Shown here one piece after another: positions 1 through 9,934 of a stretch of 64,000 nucleotides of DNA (the stretch's first letter is position 1; every line of letters starts with the position of its first letter). The stretch is from Isoetes taiwanensis (lineage: Eukaryota > Streptophyta > Lycopodiopsida > Isoetales > Isoetaceae). The notes under the pieces were generated by a model, which was not told where the DNA came from, ran no database searches, and saw only the letters and a program-made list of their open reading frames with translations. A program made the position numbers and the translations under genes. Location: positions 7,662,871 through 7,726,870 of the forward strand of contig JAJEKV010000010.1 in the NCBI GenBank assembly GCA_021234155.1, in the 5' to 3' direction.

Positions 1-44
1 CATTGGTTGGAACAATCCGAGGGTTGTTGTCTTCCTCTGCATGT

Positions 45-215
45 GTTTATGCATGAACACTGCGCATGTGTATGCATGTGCATGTGCATGTGTGTGCATG
101 TGCATGTTCATGTGCATGTGTATTGTGCATGTGCAAGTGCAAGTGCAAGTGCATGTGCATGTGCATGTGTGCATGTGTGTGCATGTACATGTGTGCATAT
201 GCATGTGTACTTGCC
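45..215. repeat. TGCATG/GTGCAT-type microsatellite
   Basis: An imperfect run of GTGCAT hexamers with TGTGCA and TGCAAG variants. Several overlapping reading frames here are Cys/Val/His/Met repeats and are artefacts of the repeat. Confidence 0.9.
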
Positions 216-880
216 CTCTTTGGATTCTTATTGCCGGAGTGGATTTTACTACCACGAAATGGATTTTTTGCTCACACTTACAAAGGTATTTGTTTTTTAA
301 TGTTTCTTCAGTTAGCATAATGTTTTGTTTTACAAGGTATTGGTTTCCTGATTCTACAATGTAGTGCCGCAAAATCCCCTTTTGTTTCCTTCCTAAGATT
401 TGCTGCAGATTCAAGTTTAGGCCCTCTGTTTGCTTCCAACTCTTGGATATTCCTGGCTGCCGGATTGTTCATAGTAGCCAGCCTTTAGCTTCAATCAACA
501 AGCGGATTCTTATGCACACAACAGGCGGATTATTCCACGCCCTTTTCTATGTCACGCAGATCAGTCAAACAGTGGCCACAAGAATGCATTTATATTGTAG
601 GTTTGGAACTTTAATCGATCCATAAGCTGAATCATGCATTACCTTTAAGCTAGAGATGGAACAATTGATAAACAATGGTGTCATTGTGAAAGAGAAATAG
701 TTGTAGCGGAAGTAACAATATGTAGCATAATAACAGGGGGTTTTCTTTGTGTTGCAAACTTTATGACTTTCAGAATAATGGGATCAATCTGCTCTATCTT
801 TATGGTAACTTTTACTTATGTTCTATTTGTTTTATTGTGATCAAATTCAAAAGCTACAGGTGATGAAAGCCTAATTTTTG
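216..880. other. no gene recognised
   Basis: AT-rich sequence with short chance frames only. I see no domain, RNA gene or repeat that can be supported. Confidence 0.5.
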
Positions 881-1060
881 TCACGTCTGGGGGGGAGGGG
901 ACGTCTCTAAGGCCCCGAAGGGGCCAAAAATTTTTTTTTGCAACACAGACCATTAACATCCAACATATAAAAATTAAATCCTCCAACACATAACAACCAA
1001 CACATAACAACCATTGATATTAAGAACCAACACATAACTATCATTGACATTAATTAACAC
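881..1060. repeat. GC-rich hairpin followed by ACACATAACAACCA-type repeats
   Basis: At 911-925 there is a perfect 6-bp stem palindrome (GGCCCC, loop GAA, GGGGCC), preceded by a G-rich tract with GACGTC and followed by A and T runs. Downstream, 945-1060 holds a loose repeat of AACACATAACAACCATTGA. The arrangement could be the end of a small transposon, but no second terminus was found. Confidence 0.4.
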
Positions 1061-1084
1061 AACCATTGCATTTAAATTAAAATT

Positions 1085-1393
1085 CCCCTTAAACCCCCTT
1101 TGGTTTGGGTGCATATTCACACAGGGGGTGACGTAGGGCAGCGAGAGCCCTCATAATTGTATTTTGCACGTACAAAATCAACACCATATAGTATTCTGCT
1201 TGAAATCTTATAGTATTTTGCGAATCTTGTTATACAGTAGAGCAAATTTTGTACTTGCATACCCCACAAACGAGGAATTTTATGTACGGTATAGATTAAG
1301 GAATAAGGGGTGAATATGCCTATCCAACAGCTCTCGTTGCCCGGAGTCACCCCCCGTGTGAATATGCACCCAAACCAAAGGGGGTTTAAGGGG
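1085..1393. mobile_element. MITE with about 38-bp perfect terminal inverted repeats
   Basis: The sequence 1085-1122, starting CCCCTTAAACCCCC, is the exact reverse complement of 1356-1393. The similarity continues inward less perfectly (GGGGGTGAC...GGGCAGCGAGAGC against GCTCTCGTTGCCC...GTCACCCCCC). The interior of about 230 bp has no coding capacity, so this is a non-autonomous DNA element. The target duplication is unclear; ATT occurs on both sides with one extra G on the right. The superfamily is not assigned. Confidence 0.85.
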
Positions 1394-2649
1394 GATTTAT
1401 TTCAAAGACAACAAAAAACAACAAAACAAGTGGATCCAATCATAAAATTCTTCATTTATAGTTAAAGTGACAAGACTTTGCTTGCGTAACTGCTTTTGTT
1501 TGAATTTCAACGACTTCTAATTCTTTCTCGAGTACTTGTTTTCATGTAGAGGGAAAACTAGCATGATCCTCATCTCCTTAGCACTTCAGGAGATGAAAAC
1601 AGACCCCAAAAATTAACAAATCAACTGGTTTTCAGAAACTTTGGACCACAAAACCACACAACTCAACTCAATCTATCCTTCTTTGTATCCTGCTTTTCCA
1701 AGCCTGCCCTATTGCTAGTTTATTTATGTATTTACTTACTTGCGTACTGAAAATTGTGTCATGCTAACTTTGTGGGCACTAAAAATACGTGCATGCTAGT
1801 TTTAGTATGTGAGAAATGAACCATAGTAATGGATCTCTTAAGATGTCAAGGAGAATAAAAGGCTTCAAATCTATCGAGAGTCCAAAGTCTTACCACACAA
1901 CATTAACGAGATAAGATCTCAAGGACTATAACACACTTCAAATCCATGACTTCATTAGTGACAGTTTAAGGCCTTATAGCAAGGTTGCAAAAGAATTAAC
2001 CAACATCTAGCTATCCTATACCTGGGAGTAAACTAGATAATATTAACTTCAAGACTGTAGTCGAAATCGGCTATTACATGAAATGATAAGGGGCACTTTT
2101 CCTAAGGGAATGACTAAAAGACTGTAGCATTCAAATTATATTCATCAAATCGTTTATATGCATAATATAGTCATCGATGTACAAGGCAATCAAACAAAAT
2201 TGCTCACTTTCATATACGGTATGCTACACAAAAAGTTTTAAAATCTTGTAATTTAAAGGTCCGTTTTGTCTCCATGCAATACATTATGACAAAATATGTG
2301 TTGTAAGTCTTTGTAGTGCGACCCTCCTGCCCTTTAGATCATTCTATTGGCTTGCAGGTCCAACATTACATTAGTACACATTTATTTATTATAAAGATGG
2401 TTATTAGGGAACCACCCATTTAATTACAACTAGTTTAACTACATGGATGCAAGACTAATCTCCCGGCATAGGAAGAGGATGCTTCTTTCATCGTGGCCGT
2501 GGACACAGTGCCCTATAATGCCTAGGATGATGTCTAATGCCTACTCCTTTCGTCGCCCTTGGCGTGGGGAATGGTGTCGTCCCCATAGTGGGCATGGACT
2601 AGAGGTGATTTCCTATCAATGCATGATCCTATATGACTTTTATATTTGT
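1394..2649. other. unassigned intergenic DNA
   Basis: AT-rich sequence without a supported gene. A more GC-rich patch near 2480-2600 reads openly into the LINE frame that follows, but this looks like chance because the residues resemble nothing in the LINE copies. Confidence 0.5.
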
Positions 2650-3818
2650 AATAGAAGCAGAATAGTTGACTGGGAGATCAAGTGTTACCTGTTTAGTACA
2701 ATAGTTGCATCAACACAGCTATATGGATCAGAGGCATGGGGACCCAGACTGTCAGACAAGAAATGGGACAAGCAAGAAGGGATCCTTAGGCAATGGCACA
2801 GACAAGAATTTAGAGTACGGGAAAACACACCTCTAGCAACCATGATATATGAGACAGGTCAGAAACCAATGGAAGTGAGGGCATGGGAGAGGACCATCAG
2901 ATACTTAATGAAAGATAACAAAGGCGGTCATGCTGAGAAACTGACAACCATCGCAATAAGCGAATCGGCTAAGTCACATATCGTCACAGGCAATGGATGG
3001 TTCAGGGCAGTGGCAGTTTGGACGAGACAGATGGGGTTAAACCTGAGTGATCTGATAAATGAAGGAAAATGGAATGAGGAATGGGTCGAGATAGCAATGA
3101 AAGCATGGTTAGAGAAATATAGTGGCCCCAAAACACTATGGCTAGCAACAGTCTTCAACCCCAAGCGAGACATAGGACAACCGATGTATAGAGATAATTT
3201 GATTGGGAAAACAAAAAGAGACACACTGGCAATATTTAGAATGGGAAGTCATGATCTAAGAACTGAAAAGGACAGATGGAGGAAAGTGGAAAGAGAAGAC
3301 TGTATTTGCAGAATCTATAACACAGGGAAAGTGGAAGACGAGAGCCACATGCTCAACGAATGTATGGTGTATGAAGACATCAAAAACAGATACAAGAATA
3401 TAAGATGGAGGCAGCCGGTCCACATCCTAATGGCAAGAGGGTATACAATAAAAGAACTGGCAGATGTGATCAGGGATATGATAGCCAAGCATCGGGAGGC
3501 TCACGAAGAAAGAGGGCTTCTTTTATGAACCTCCTAAAAGAGGGGACATTATGGTCCGAAAAGAGCTCAGCTAAGAGTTGATGATAGCGACGCACCACCG
3601 CACGACCGTGAAGCTGACCATAAGCAGGGTGCCGATATAAAAAACAAAACAAGAAAAGTCCTCAGAAAGGGCTACATTGTATCAGCGTGTTGCGCTAGTA
3701 GCACCCTATGGGAGCTCGCCCATGCTACATCAGTCCAGGGGCCTTAGGGCACTAGGGACAATAATTCTAATTCTAATTCTAATTCTAATTCTAATTCTAA
3801 TTCTAATTCTAATTCTAA
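2650..3818 (+). mobile_element. LINE L1, 5'-truncated, (AATTCT)n tail
   Basis: This is a non-LTR retrotransposon 3' fragment. It holds the C-terminal third of the reverse transcriptase protein, a 3' UTR of about 240 nt and a hexanucleotide tail (AATTCT)n from about 3769 to 3818. Just before the tail is a small hairpin (GCC, TTAG, GGC) followed by ACTAGGGACA, which matches the layout seen at the other LINE ends. The element ends exactly where an inverted, much shorter LINE end (L2) begins. Confidence 0.85.
2653..3528 (+). pseudogene. LINE ORF2 C-terminal fragment
   Basis: An open frame of about 290 codons corresponds to the region after the reverse transcriptase core. It includes the YGSEAWGP stretch (compare YGCEVWAP at 46076 and YGVEVWGP near 5730), the HDLRTEKDRW block, and a terminal zinc-finger-like pattern C-x-C...ESHMLNEC. 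The frame is uninterrupted but lacks the endonuclease and the catalytic RT motifs, so it cannot mobilise itself. The frame stays open further upstream to 2443, but those residues do not resemble the family. The lack of stops suggests a fairly recent insertion. Confidence 0.8.
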
Positions 3819-3918
3819 AGGAAGGAAGGAAGTATATTTTAACGTCCGTAGGGGCCAAACTTGACCTATGAGATGGTACATGCAGTACAAAAAGCAGATA
3901 AAACCACACTAAAAAGAC
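3819..3918 (-). mobile_element. LINE L2, very short 3' end, (TTCC)n tail
   Basis: Only about 85-100 bp of a LINE 3' end is present, in minus orientation. It has a (GGAA)n run on the plus strand, then AGTATATTTTAACGTCC, then the terminal stem-loop. It is almost identical to the end of L3 at 4737-4855. It lies tail to tail with L1. Confidence 0.8.
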
Positions 3919-4105
3919 CAATTGATCAGAAATATAAAAGAATCAATCAAGCAGTCTACAAGCTTGAATTCCATGGCAGTCGAGAAGAGTTACTTGGCAA
4001 TGACCGGTGGTGGAGAGAATGAGTTGAGCAATAGGAAAATGGAAAAGCTCCTTGATGTGCATCCAAGTAACATTCTAGCTGCAAAGAAAAATAGGGAGGA
4101 AATTG
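3919..4105 (+). pseudogene. fragment of transposase-like N-terminal exon
   Basis: The translation, with motifs SLNSMAVEKSYLAM and LLDVHPSNILAAKK, aligns with the exon at about 6166-6350 (SLDSMAARRSVLAM, VLGVHPRCIAAAKE). It is therefore a remnant of a second copy of the same gene. It stops at a junction near 4106 where unrelated sequence beginning GCAGGGTTAAAGC starts. Only about 60 codons survive. Confidence 0.75.
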
Positions 4106-4710
4106 ATTGCAGGGTTAAAGCACACTATAGTGTCTTATTTTAGTTGTCCCCCTGTCCCCCCTAATTAGTTTGAAAATTAGTTCGAAAGGTAGTTAGACAT
4201 TTACCTATTTTCATTTCTTGCTTCAACCACCACCGCCCGCCCGAGAGAATTCAAAATTTGGGGGAGAATTTTCAGTGCACGATCACTGATCACTGATCAA
4301 GAAGAATGTATGGACTTTCTCCTCGGTTTTAGATTGCGACCAGGAAGATCAAATTCGGCCTTACAAGAATGTAGAGCCTTTTTGCATACTTTCTTTCGAA
4401 GACAAAATTTTGGGTCTGTTGCTTTGCTTTGAATCCAAGATTTCTTTCATTGTAATTTGATTTCAATAGACATGACTTTGCTTTGTTTTTTATTTGCATG
4501 TACCTTTGGTTTCCTTAAATTTTTTTGGGTCTCTTATTATTTGCAGAAGATCAAATTCGAATTTCAAGATTGTAAGGCCTCTTGAAATTTCGTTTGAAGA
4601 CTAAAATTTGGGTATGTTGCCATTCAAAGTTTGCATTCAAATTTGGGTCACGTTAATTTTGTAAGCATGGACTATTATAGGTGCGAAGGTGGCATTTGCG
4701 AGCAATCAAG
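4106..4710 (+). other. probable element terminus and 5' noncoding leader
   Basis: The sequence TTGCAGGGTTAAAGC followed by a TATAGTGTCT block at 4106-4136 recurs in reverse complement at about 20165-20192. Both sites lie next to fragments of the same transposase exon, so this is probably one end of a DNA element inserted into an older copy of itself. The remaining 570 bp up to the ATG at 4711 is noncoding. It includes ATTGGGGG-like and pyrimidine-rich stretches that partly resemble 19990-20100 (reverse complement). Confidence 0.45.
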
Positions 4711-4736
4711 ATGGAAGAAGTGGAGCAAAGAAACAT

Positions 4737-5883
4737 TATGGGAAGGAAGGAAGGAAGGAAGTATATTTTAACGTCCGCGGAGGCCAAACTTGACCTATGA
4801 GACGGTACATGCAGTACACAAAGCAGATAAAACCACACCAAAAAGACAAATGCTACTATACAATGTGTCCCTACTACTGGGATGAAAAAACCCCCACATG
4901 GGAGGAAAAACCCTGGTAGTAGGCTCTCAGATCCCTTGTCCTGTAAGGGATTCTCTAACGGTAGAGACTTGCAAAATGTAGGATGCGAGACGTGCAACCA
5001 TTGGCGATGCCAGCAATTGATGCAGCGGTGCCTCAGAGCATCTAAGATCAGCATGTGTTGCTCGGATATGTGTATATGCCGGACACTCTTGCAGAGCATG
5101 GTGCTCATCCTCTACTGTCCGCATGTGGCAACACCGCATATTCTCTCATGCCGGGGATTCTCGCCCTCCATCCGTAGTCCAACGACTGTTTCAATTACGA
5201 GATGATGGGACCTCGTCCTCCACGGAGGCAATAGCTCTTCGTTTCTTCATAGATATATGCGCTTTCAAATCTTTGTGTGGGCCATGTTCCAGTGTTGGAT
5301 TAACTTGCGTGTGGTAGTGCTCGCTTTTAGGCTTTGCACGTGGTTGCATCCCACGAGTGGCGGCAAAGCGCTCATTCGAGTGTGTGCAGCCTGTCCACGG
5401 GCATCGGGCATAGCCACAATCTGGCGGTAGTCTATAGACCACGCGTTGCGAACCACCCGACGGTGCTCTGCCATACCCTCTTCATCGTTGTGGCTCTTGT
5501 GCCAATAACAAAGCCCTCGGGAAGACGTTGTGCATCCATCTTTGGTGACCTTGTGGAAATATGCAAGATGTCTCAAGCGTTATAGCGGAATGTTGCGGGG
5601 CGAACCCGCCTCATATAGCAAAATCTGATAAGGCACCGTGTCCTTGATACCTAGACTGTATGTTAAGAAGGCCTTTTGCACCCTCTCTAGCTTATCCCAG
5701 GTGTTCTTGCTAATTACTGGACCCCAGACCTCTACCCCATACAACAATACTGGTTCAACGAGTGCTCTGAACAGGTGTGCTCTACGTGCCCAGTCACATA
5801 GGTCTATTCTGTAGCAGCTATTCTGCATAGCGTACAGGGCTTTCCATCCCGCGCTGACCCGTCTTTCCACACAGTCATCCCAT
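4737..5883 (-). mobile_element. LINE L3, 5'-truncated, (CTTC)n tail
   Basis: On the minus strand it starts in the late RT region (YGVEVWGPVISKNTWDKLE, 5580-5900) and runs with frameshifts to the zinc-like end CCHMRTVEDEHHALQEC (4927-5139). The 3' UTR of about 180 nt contains a hairpin with outer stem CTACTAC/GTAGTAG (4871-4877 with 4916-4922) and the terminal stem-loop (GGTC/GGCC). The (CTTC)n tail lies at 4738-4760. AACAT occurs at 4732-4736 and 5884-5888, a probable target duplication. It interrupts the transposase-like gene. Confidence 0.85.
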
Positions 5884-6599
5884 AACATGCTAGAGGACAA
5901 GAGAGCAGGAGACTCTAAAGAAGAGGAAACAAAGAAAGAGAAAAAAAGAAGAGAAGAATGCTTTGATGCAGGAGTCCAAAGCTTATGCCAATCAAGTGAG
6001 CAAACAAAAGATTGTGTCTAATCTAGTGTTCTCATTCAAAAGGCAAGTTTGTCAAATGGATTTGGAAGAGAAAAGGGAAGTGCTAAATGATTTCTTGAAG
6101 CACAAAGAAATGAAGGATGTCACTGCTGATCACTTGAAGGATTCAGAAGTCAAAAGCCATGTGATTGAGAACATTCGAGAATCTATTCAGAATATAAAAG
6201 GATCTAGTAGTTTAGATTCTATGGCTGCAAGAAGAAGTGTACTTGCCATGTCTATTGGCTTCGAGAGTTTAAATCAAGGTATTAGCAAGAGAAGTTTGGA
6301 AAAAGTTTTGGGAGTCCATCCTAGATGTATTGCAGCAGCCAAGGAAAAACGTAAAGAAGTGGAGTTTAATAAGGAATGATGGGTATATTTTAGAAGGTCA
6401 CGGAGGTTTGATTCAATTGAGAAATATGTCATTGCGCTGGTTCAAAGTTTTTGGGACACAAATACAAGAGTTTCCCCTAATGCAAAGGATGTGAAGTTCA
6501 GAAGACTGGAAAGAAATGTGAAGGAGGAACATGCTACACATTATCTGGAGGATACTCAGGTGCAAATTATCTTTTCTTGATTTTTTTGGTGATATGTGC

Positions 6600-7072
6600 A
6601 TAATTTGTAGATGTAGTTGTTGTTGCAGCTTATGTAGATGTAGTTGGTGTTGCAGCTAAGCTTTGAAGTACAGTTCTTAATATGCAACTTAAACATTTCG
6701 AGCTGCTACAGTTGGTGGCTGAGATTCAACTTAGGTTGTTAGTCTGCAGTTGGTGGCAGTTAGTGTTTGAGCTCCATTACATAGTTTCAGTTTGTGTTGC
6801 AGAGAGCATGTTAAATAGTTAGACTACAGTTAGTGTTTCAGCAAGTGTTCGAGTTAAGTCAGTGGTTGCAGTTTGTGATTATGTTTGTTGCAGTTACAGT
6901 TGGTGTTGCAGTTATGACCATTAGTTGCAAGTTCTATGTTTGTAGTTTGTGTTTCTGTTGTCATAGTGAGTTACAGTGGCAGTTTATACTTGCAGTTAGA
7001 GTAGAGTTACATGTTCATGTGTACTTGTTATTTGACATGTTACTCACATATTTCTTGATTATGTTTTGCAGT
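6600..7072 (+). repeat. intron with degenerate AGTTGGTGTTGCAGTT repeats
   Basis: The probable intron of the transposase-like gene is filled with variants of GTAGTTGGTGTTGCAGTTA. Similar low-complexity sequence occurs on the other strand at 18240-18560 (CAACTGCAACT) inside the minus-strand gene, and briefly at 9950-9980. Confidence 0.6.
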
Positions 7073-7125
7073 CAGAGATGTTCATTAAATTCAAAGAGCA
7101 GCACCCGCAAAATTACAATTGGCCA

Positions 7126-8082
7126 AAGGAAGGAAGGAAGGAAGGAAGGTACTTTTATCGTCCACGGAGACCAATCGGTCTATGGGACCCAATACAAAAA
7201 CGCAGCAAGCGGATTACTGCCCGGATTAAAAAACCCCCGCCCCGAAGGGTTTTCGAGGGAAAAATCGTGGCAGCAATCAGCCTGCTGACAAACTGTGCTA
7301 CCATATAAAATGCAGAAACACCCAAATATATACAATCATGCACTACACCCGTAGTGCCTAATCAGCGAGCAGTCAGGTAGGGGCAAAGGTGACCTCGCAG
7401 GTCCAGTACCTCCTGAATGTACGACCCCAGGGCACGTACTGACGGTGTGTTCATCAGCAAATGTAAGGGCAAGTCCGGCCGTACTAAGAGAGCGTATCTG
7501 GCCCGGATCTGACTGAACGCTGGGCAACTCTGGAAAGTGTGAGACTCATCCTCAATGGCACCCGTTTGACAGCACTGACAGAGCCTGTCCTGGCGGGGCT
7601 CCCCAATCCACCTGCCCGTCTCGATGCGAAGATGGTGGGCACCTGTGCGAATGGAGGCAATGAGTCTGCGCTTTTTCAGGGGCAGCTGGGAACGCAGGTA
7701 GAGCTGTGGACCCCGGGCTAACACGAGGTTGATGTGCTCCTTGTAATGGGCCGTTTTGACATGCTCTAGAGCGCCGGAGTCCCAGAGCTTGCCAAGGAAA
7801 CAAGCGTCTAGGTACTCCCGCAGGCTGTCACGATCGGCCGCCGTGTCCACCTGCACGCATCTGTGCTCCTGCACGTTCCATCTGGCGAACCACTGATCTC
7901 TCTTACCCCTCCAACAGGCCCTAAGCCGCTACGGACCCATTGCCACAGTGTAAGCCAGGTGCGGGAGCCGAGCATCACCCATAGTAACCACTTTCTGAAA
8001 ATAGACGATGTGTCTATCAAGGGCTGCCCGCTAAAGCGGCAAGAATCCAGTCTCCTGCAGCAGTATCTGATAGGGGACTGAA
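7126..8082 (-). mobile_element. LINE L4, 5'-truncated, (TTCC)n tail
   Basis: Minus-strand LINE 3' fragment inserted in an exon of the transposase-like gene: the flanking codons NWPK and GFTQS read on in one frame if the insert is removed. It contains the post-RT domain and a 220-nt 3' UTR with the long hairpin (7211-7221 pairs with 7269-7278, one G-U in RNA). The terminal stem-loop has a perfect 5-bp stem (AGACC, GATT, GGTCT), then TCCGTGGACG, then the (TTCC)n tail at 7126-7148. It starts inside the VPYQILLQE block and so lacks RT and endonuclease. Confidence 0.88.
7362..7874 (-). pseudogene. LINE ORF2 C-terminal fragment
   Basis: A frame of about 170 codons has the family block HHLRIETGRWIGEPRQDRL, followed by the zinc-finger-like CQCCQTGAIEDESHTFQSC and a short tail ending LTAR. 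It aligns with the C-termini of the LINE frames at 2653-3528, 13339-13869 and 46560-46921. It is truncated at its N-terminus by incomplete reverse transcription. Confidence 0.8.
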
Positions 8083-9934
8083 GGTTTCACTCAAAGTGCC
8101 CGTGCCAAAAGAGCATTTGAAAAACTAAAACCATGGTATGTAATGAAATTGAAACAGTTCAATTCATGTTGTTGCATTCATCATGTGAGACTGCAGATGC
8201 TCTTGGATGGCTTAAATTCACTTAAAAATATGCATGTAGAATGTTGCGCCTGTGCATGTGAGGTATGCCAATCTACAGGCCAACTATGTGCTGCCAAGAC
8301 TAAGAAGTATAAGTCAACCACTCAGCTCTGGCAATCCATATTGTGTCCTAAAGAAGAAAATCAAGAATTCCACAAGAAAGATTGCATTTATGGAGATTGT
8401 GAGCAGTGTGGTGTGTCTCGGCTATCTGTGTGTCCTCTAGAGTCGTCCGAAGAAGGATTTGTGAGTTGGGAGTACTGGGATTATGAGGAAGGAGGTAAGG
8501 ATAAGTGGGGGAAACCCAAAAAAGTACTCCAAATACTGTCACGTGGAGGAAAACAAAACCAAAAGATCTTATGCACACATTGATTGACAGATTGGCAAAG
8601 TTTCCAATTCCCAACTTTAGGCACAAATGGCAAGCGATGCAGTTTAGGGATATGTTAGACAACCTCCCATTTGGGGTTATTGTATCTGTAGTAGACTTTG
8701 CAGAGAACTTCACAATTCCGTTCTTGGGATCAAGTTCAATCTGCGTCTTGGACAAACAAACAAAGTTACCATTCTTGTACAAATCACATACTATTTGGAG
8801 CCTTCATCGGTGGCGTCATCAAGGACACCCATTACTATATATCGATGATACAAAACATGACACACTATTCGTCCAGCATGCATTTATGATGCATCACGAA
8901 TTCATGAAAGAACAGGGCATACATCCAAAAAAGCATTGGGTATTTTCAGATGGAGCTGCATCCCAATTCAAAGCTGCCCGGCCATTCTATTTTGTAGGAA
9001 GGTATTCGCATGAGACACTCATTGAAATGATGTGGAATTTTTTCGGCTCCAATCACGGCAAAGGGGAGCATGATGGGAAGGCTGCAAAGTTGAAACGGTG
9101 GCTAAGGGAGATGATGAATAGATCACAGTCTATAAAAGTAGAATGTGCTGCTGATATTGTGAATATAGCCAGGGAGAATTTCACAGCTGTTGCTCCATCT
9201 TCAAGTGTGAACAACAAACTAGTAAGAAGGTCGTTGTAAGAAGGTCGTTTTGGGAAGTGAAAAATGTGGATAGAAAGAATGCATGGGGTGCTGAGACTGT
9301 GGAGGACACGAGGAACATTCATTCTGTGCATGCATTTAACTTAGCATCTCCTACACAATTGCATATAAGGCGTTTATCTTGTTTCTGTGCATATTGCCTT
9401 GATGCACAATGGGAGAAGTGTCTGAACAAGGAATATGTAGATGATTGGGAGCTCGTAGTTGTTGAGCCAAGCAAGGCTATAGCTGATGAATACGAGTTGC
9501 GCAGATCTGAAAGAGCTCTATTTTCTGGAGATGCAGCTGTGTTGAGTGATTTGGTAAGGGAAGGAGATAACTTCGTTGTCGCAGCTCCAAAGGACAATGA
9601 TGAGGACACTTTATTTTGGATATTATTGTGTACGAAAGAGAAATATGTGGTTCAGACAGATTTTAAAGCCTATGGGAATTGGTTTTATAGAGGGGAAGAA
9701 GTTTTAGAGGGAACTTACTACAAAAAAGTCCCAAGATCGCCTACAGGTTACACTTTATGTTCTAACGAGCCAAAAGGCATTGTTTATGCTACCCAAGTTT
9801 GCGCAATAAGACTTGATATGGCACAAGCAAAACATAGGCTGAAAGGAAACCAGGTTGTTTACAAACTTTGTGAAGCTGACAGTGAAAAGATTTTAGACAA
9901 TCTCCCTGATGTGCTATCAGACGAAGAGGATTAA

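Larger units (their letters stand above)
4711..9934 (+). pseudogene. decayed DDE-transposase-like gene with cysteine cluster, split by two LINEs
   Basis: The gene starts near ATG 4711 and is interrupted by LINE L3 (4737-5883) and LINE L4 (about 7126-8082). Parts in order: charged N-terminus (5889-6376); in-frame TGA at 6377-6379; WVYFRRSRRFDS...WDTNTRVSPNAKD...HYLEDTQ (6380-6562); an intron with GT after CAG at 6562 and AG before TCAGAGATG (about 6563-7073); an exon broken by L4; then KLKPWYV with a cysteine-rich CCCIHH...CCACACEVC segment (8120-8280). A catalytic-looking region follows with VVDFAEN (about 8690), VFSDGAASQFK (about 8940) and FFGSNHGKGEHDG (about 9040). The C-terminus is acidic (LSDEED). 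There is a frameshift near 8510-8560, and another from a 14-bp tandem duplication at 9222-9249. From memory, the SDG...QFK and HGKG pattern resembles transposase-like proteins annotated only as uncharacterised in animals and plants. The superfamily is not assigned. Confidence 0.65.

Noticed and set aside
7-364. Overlapping Cys/Val/His/Met-rich frames
   Set aside because: By-products of the GTGCAT microsatellite.
2443-2652. Extension of the L1 frame to 2443 as true coding sequence
   Set aside because: The residues do not resemble the matching part of the other LINE copies; the LINE appears to start near 2650.
3677-3921. Frames with repeated LI or RI
   Set aside because: Translation of the (AATTCT)n LINE tail.
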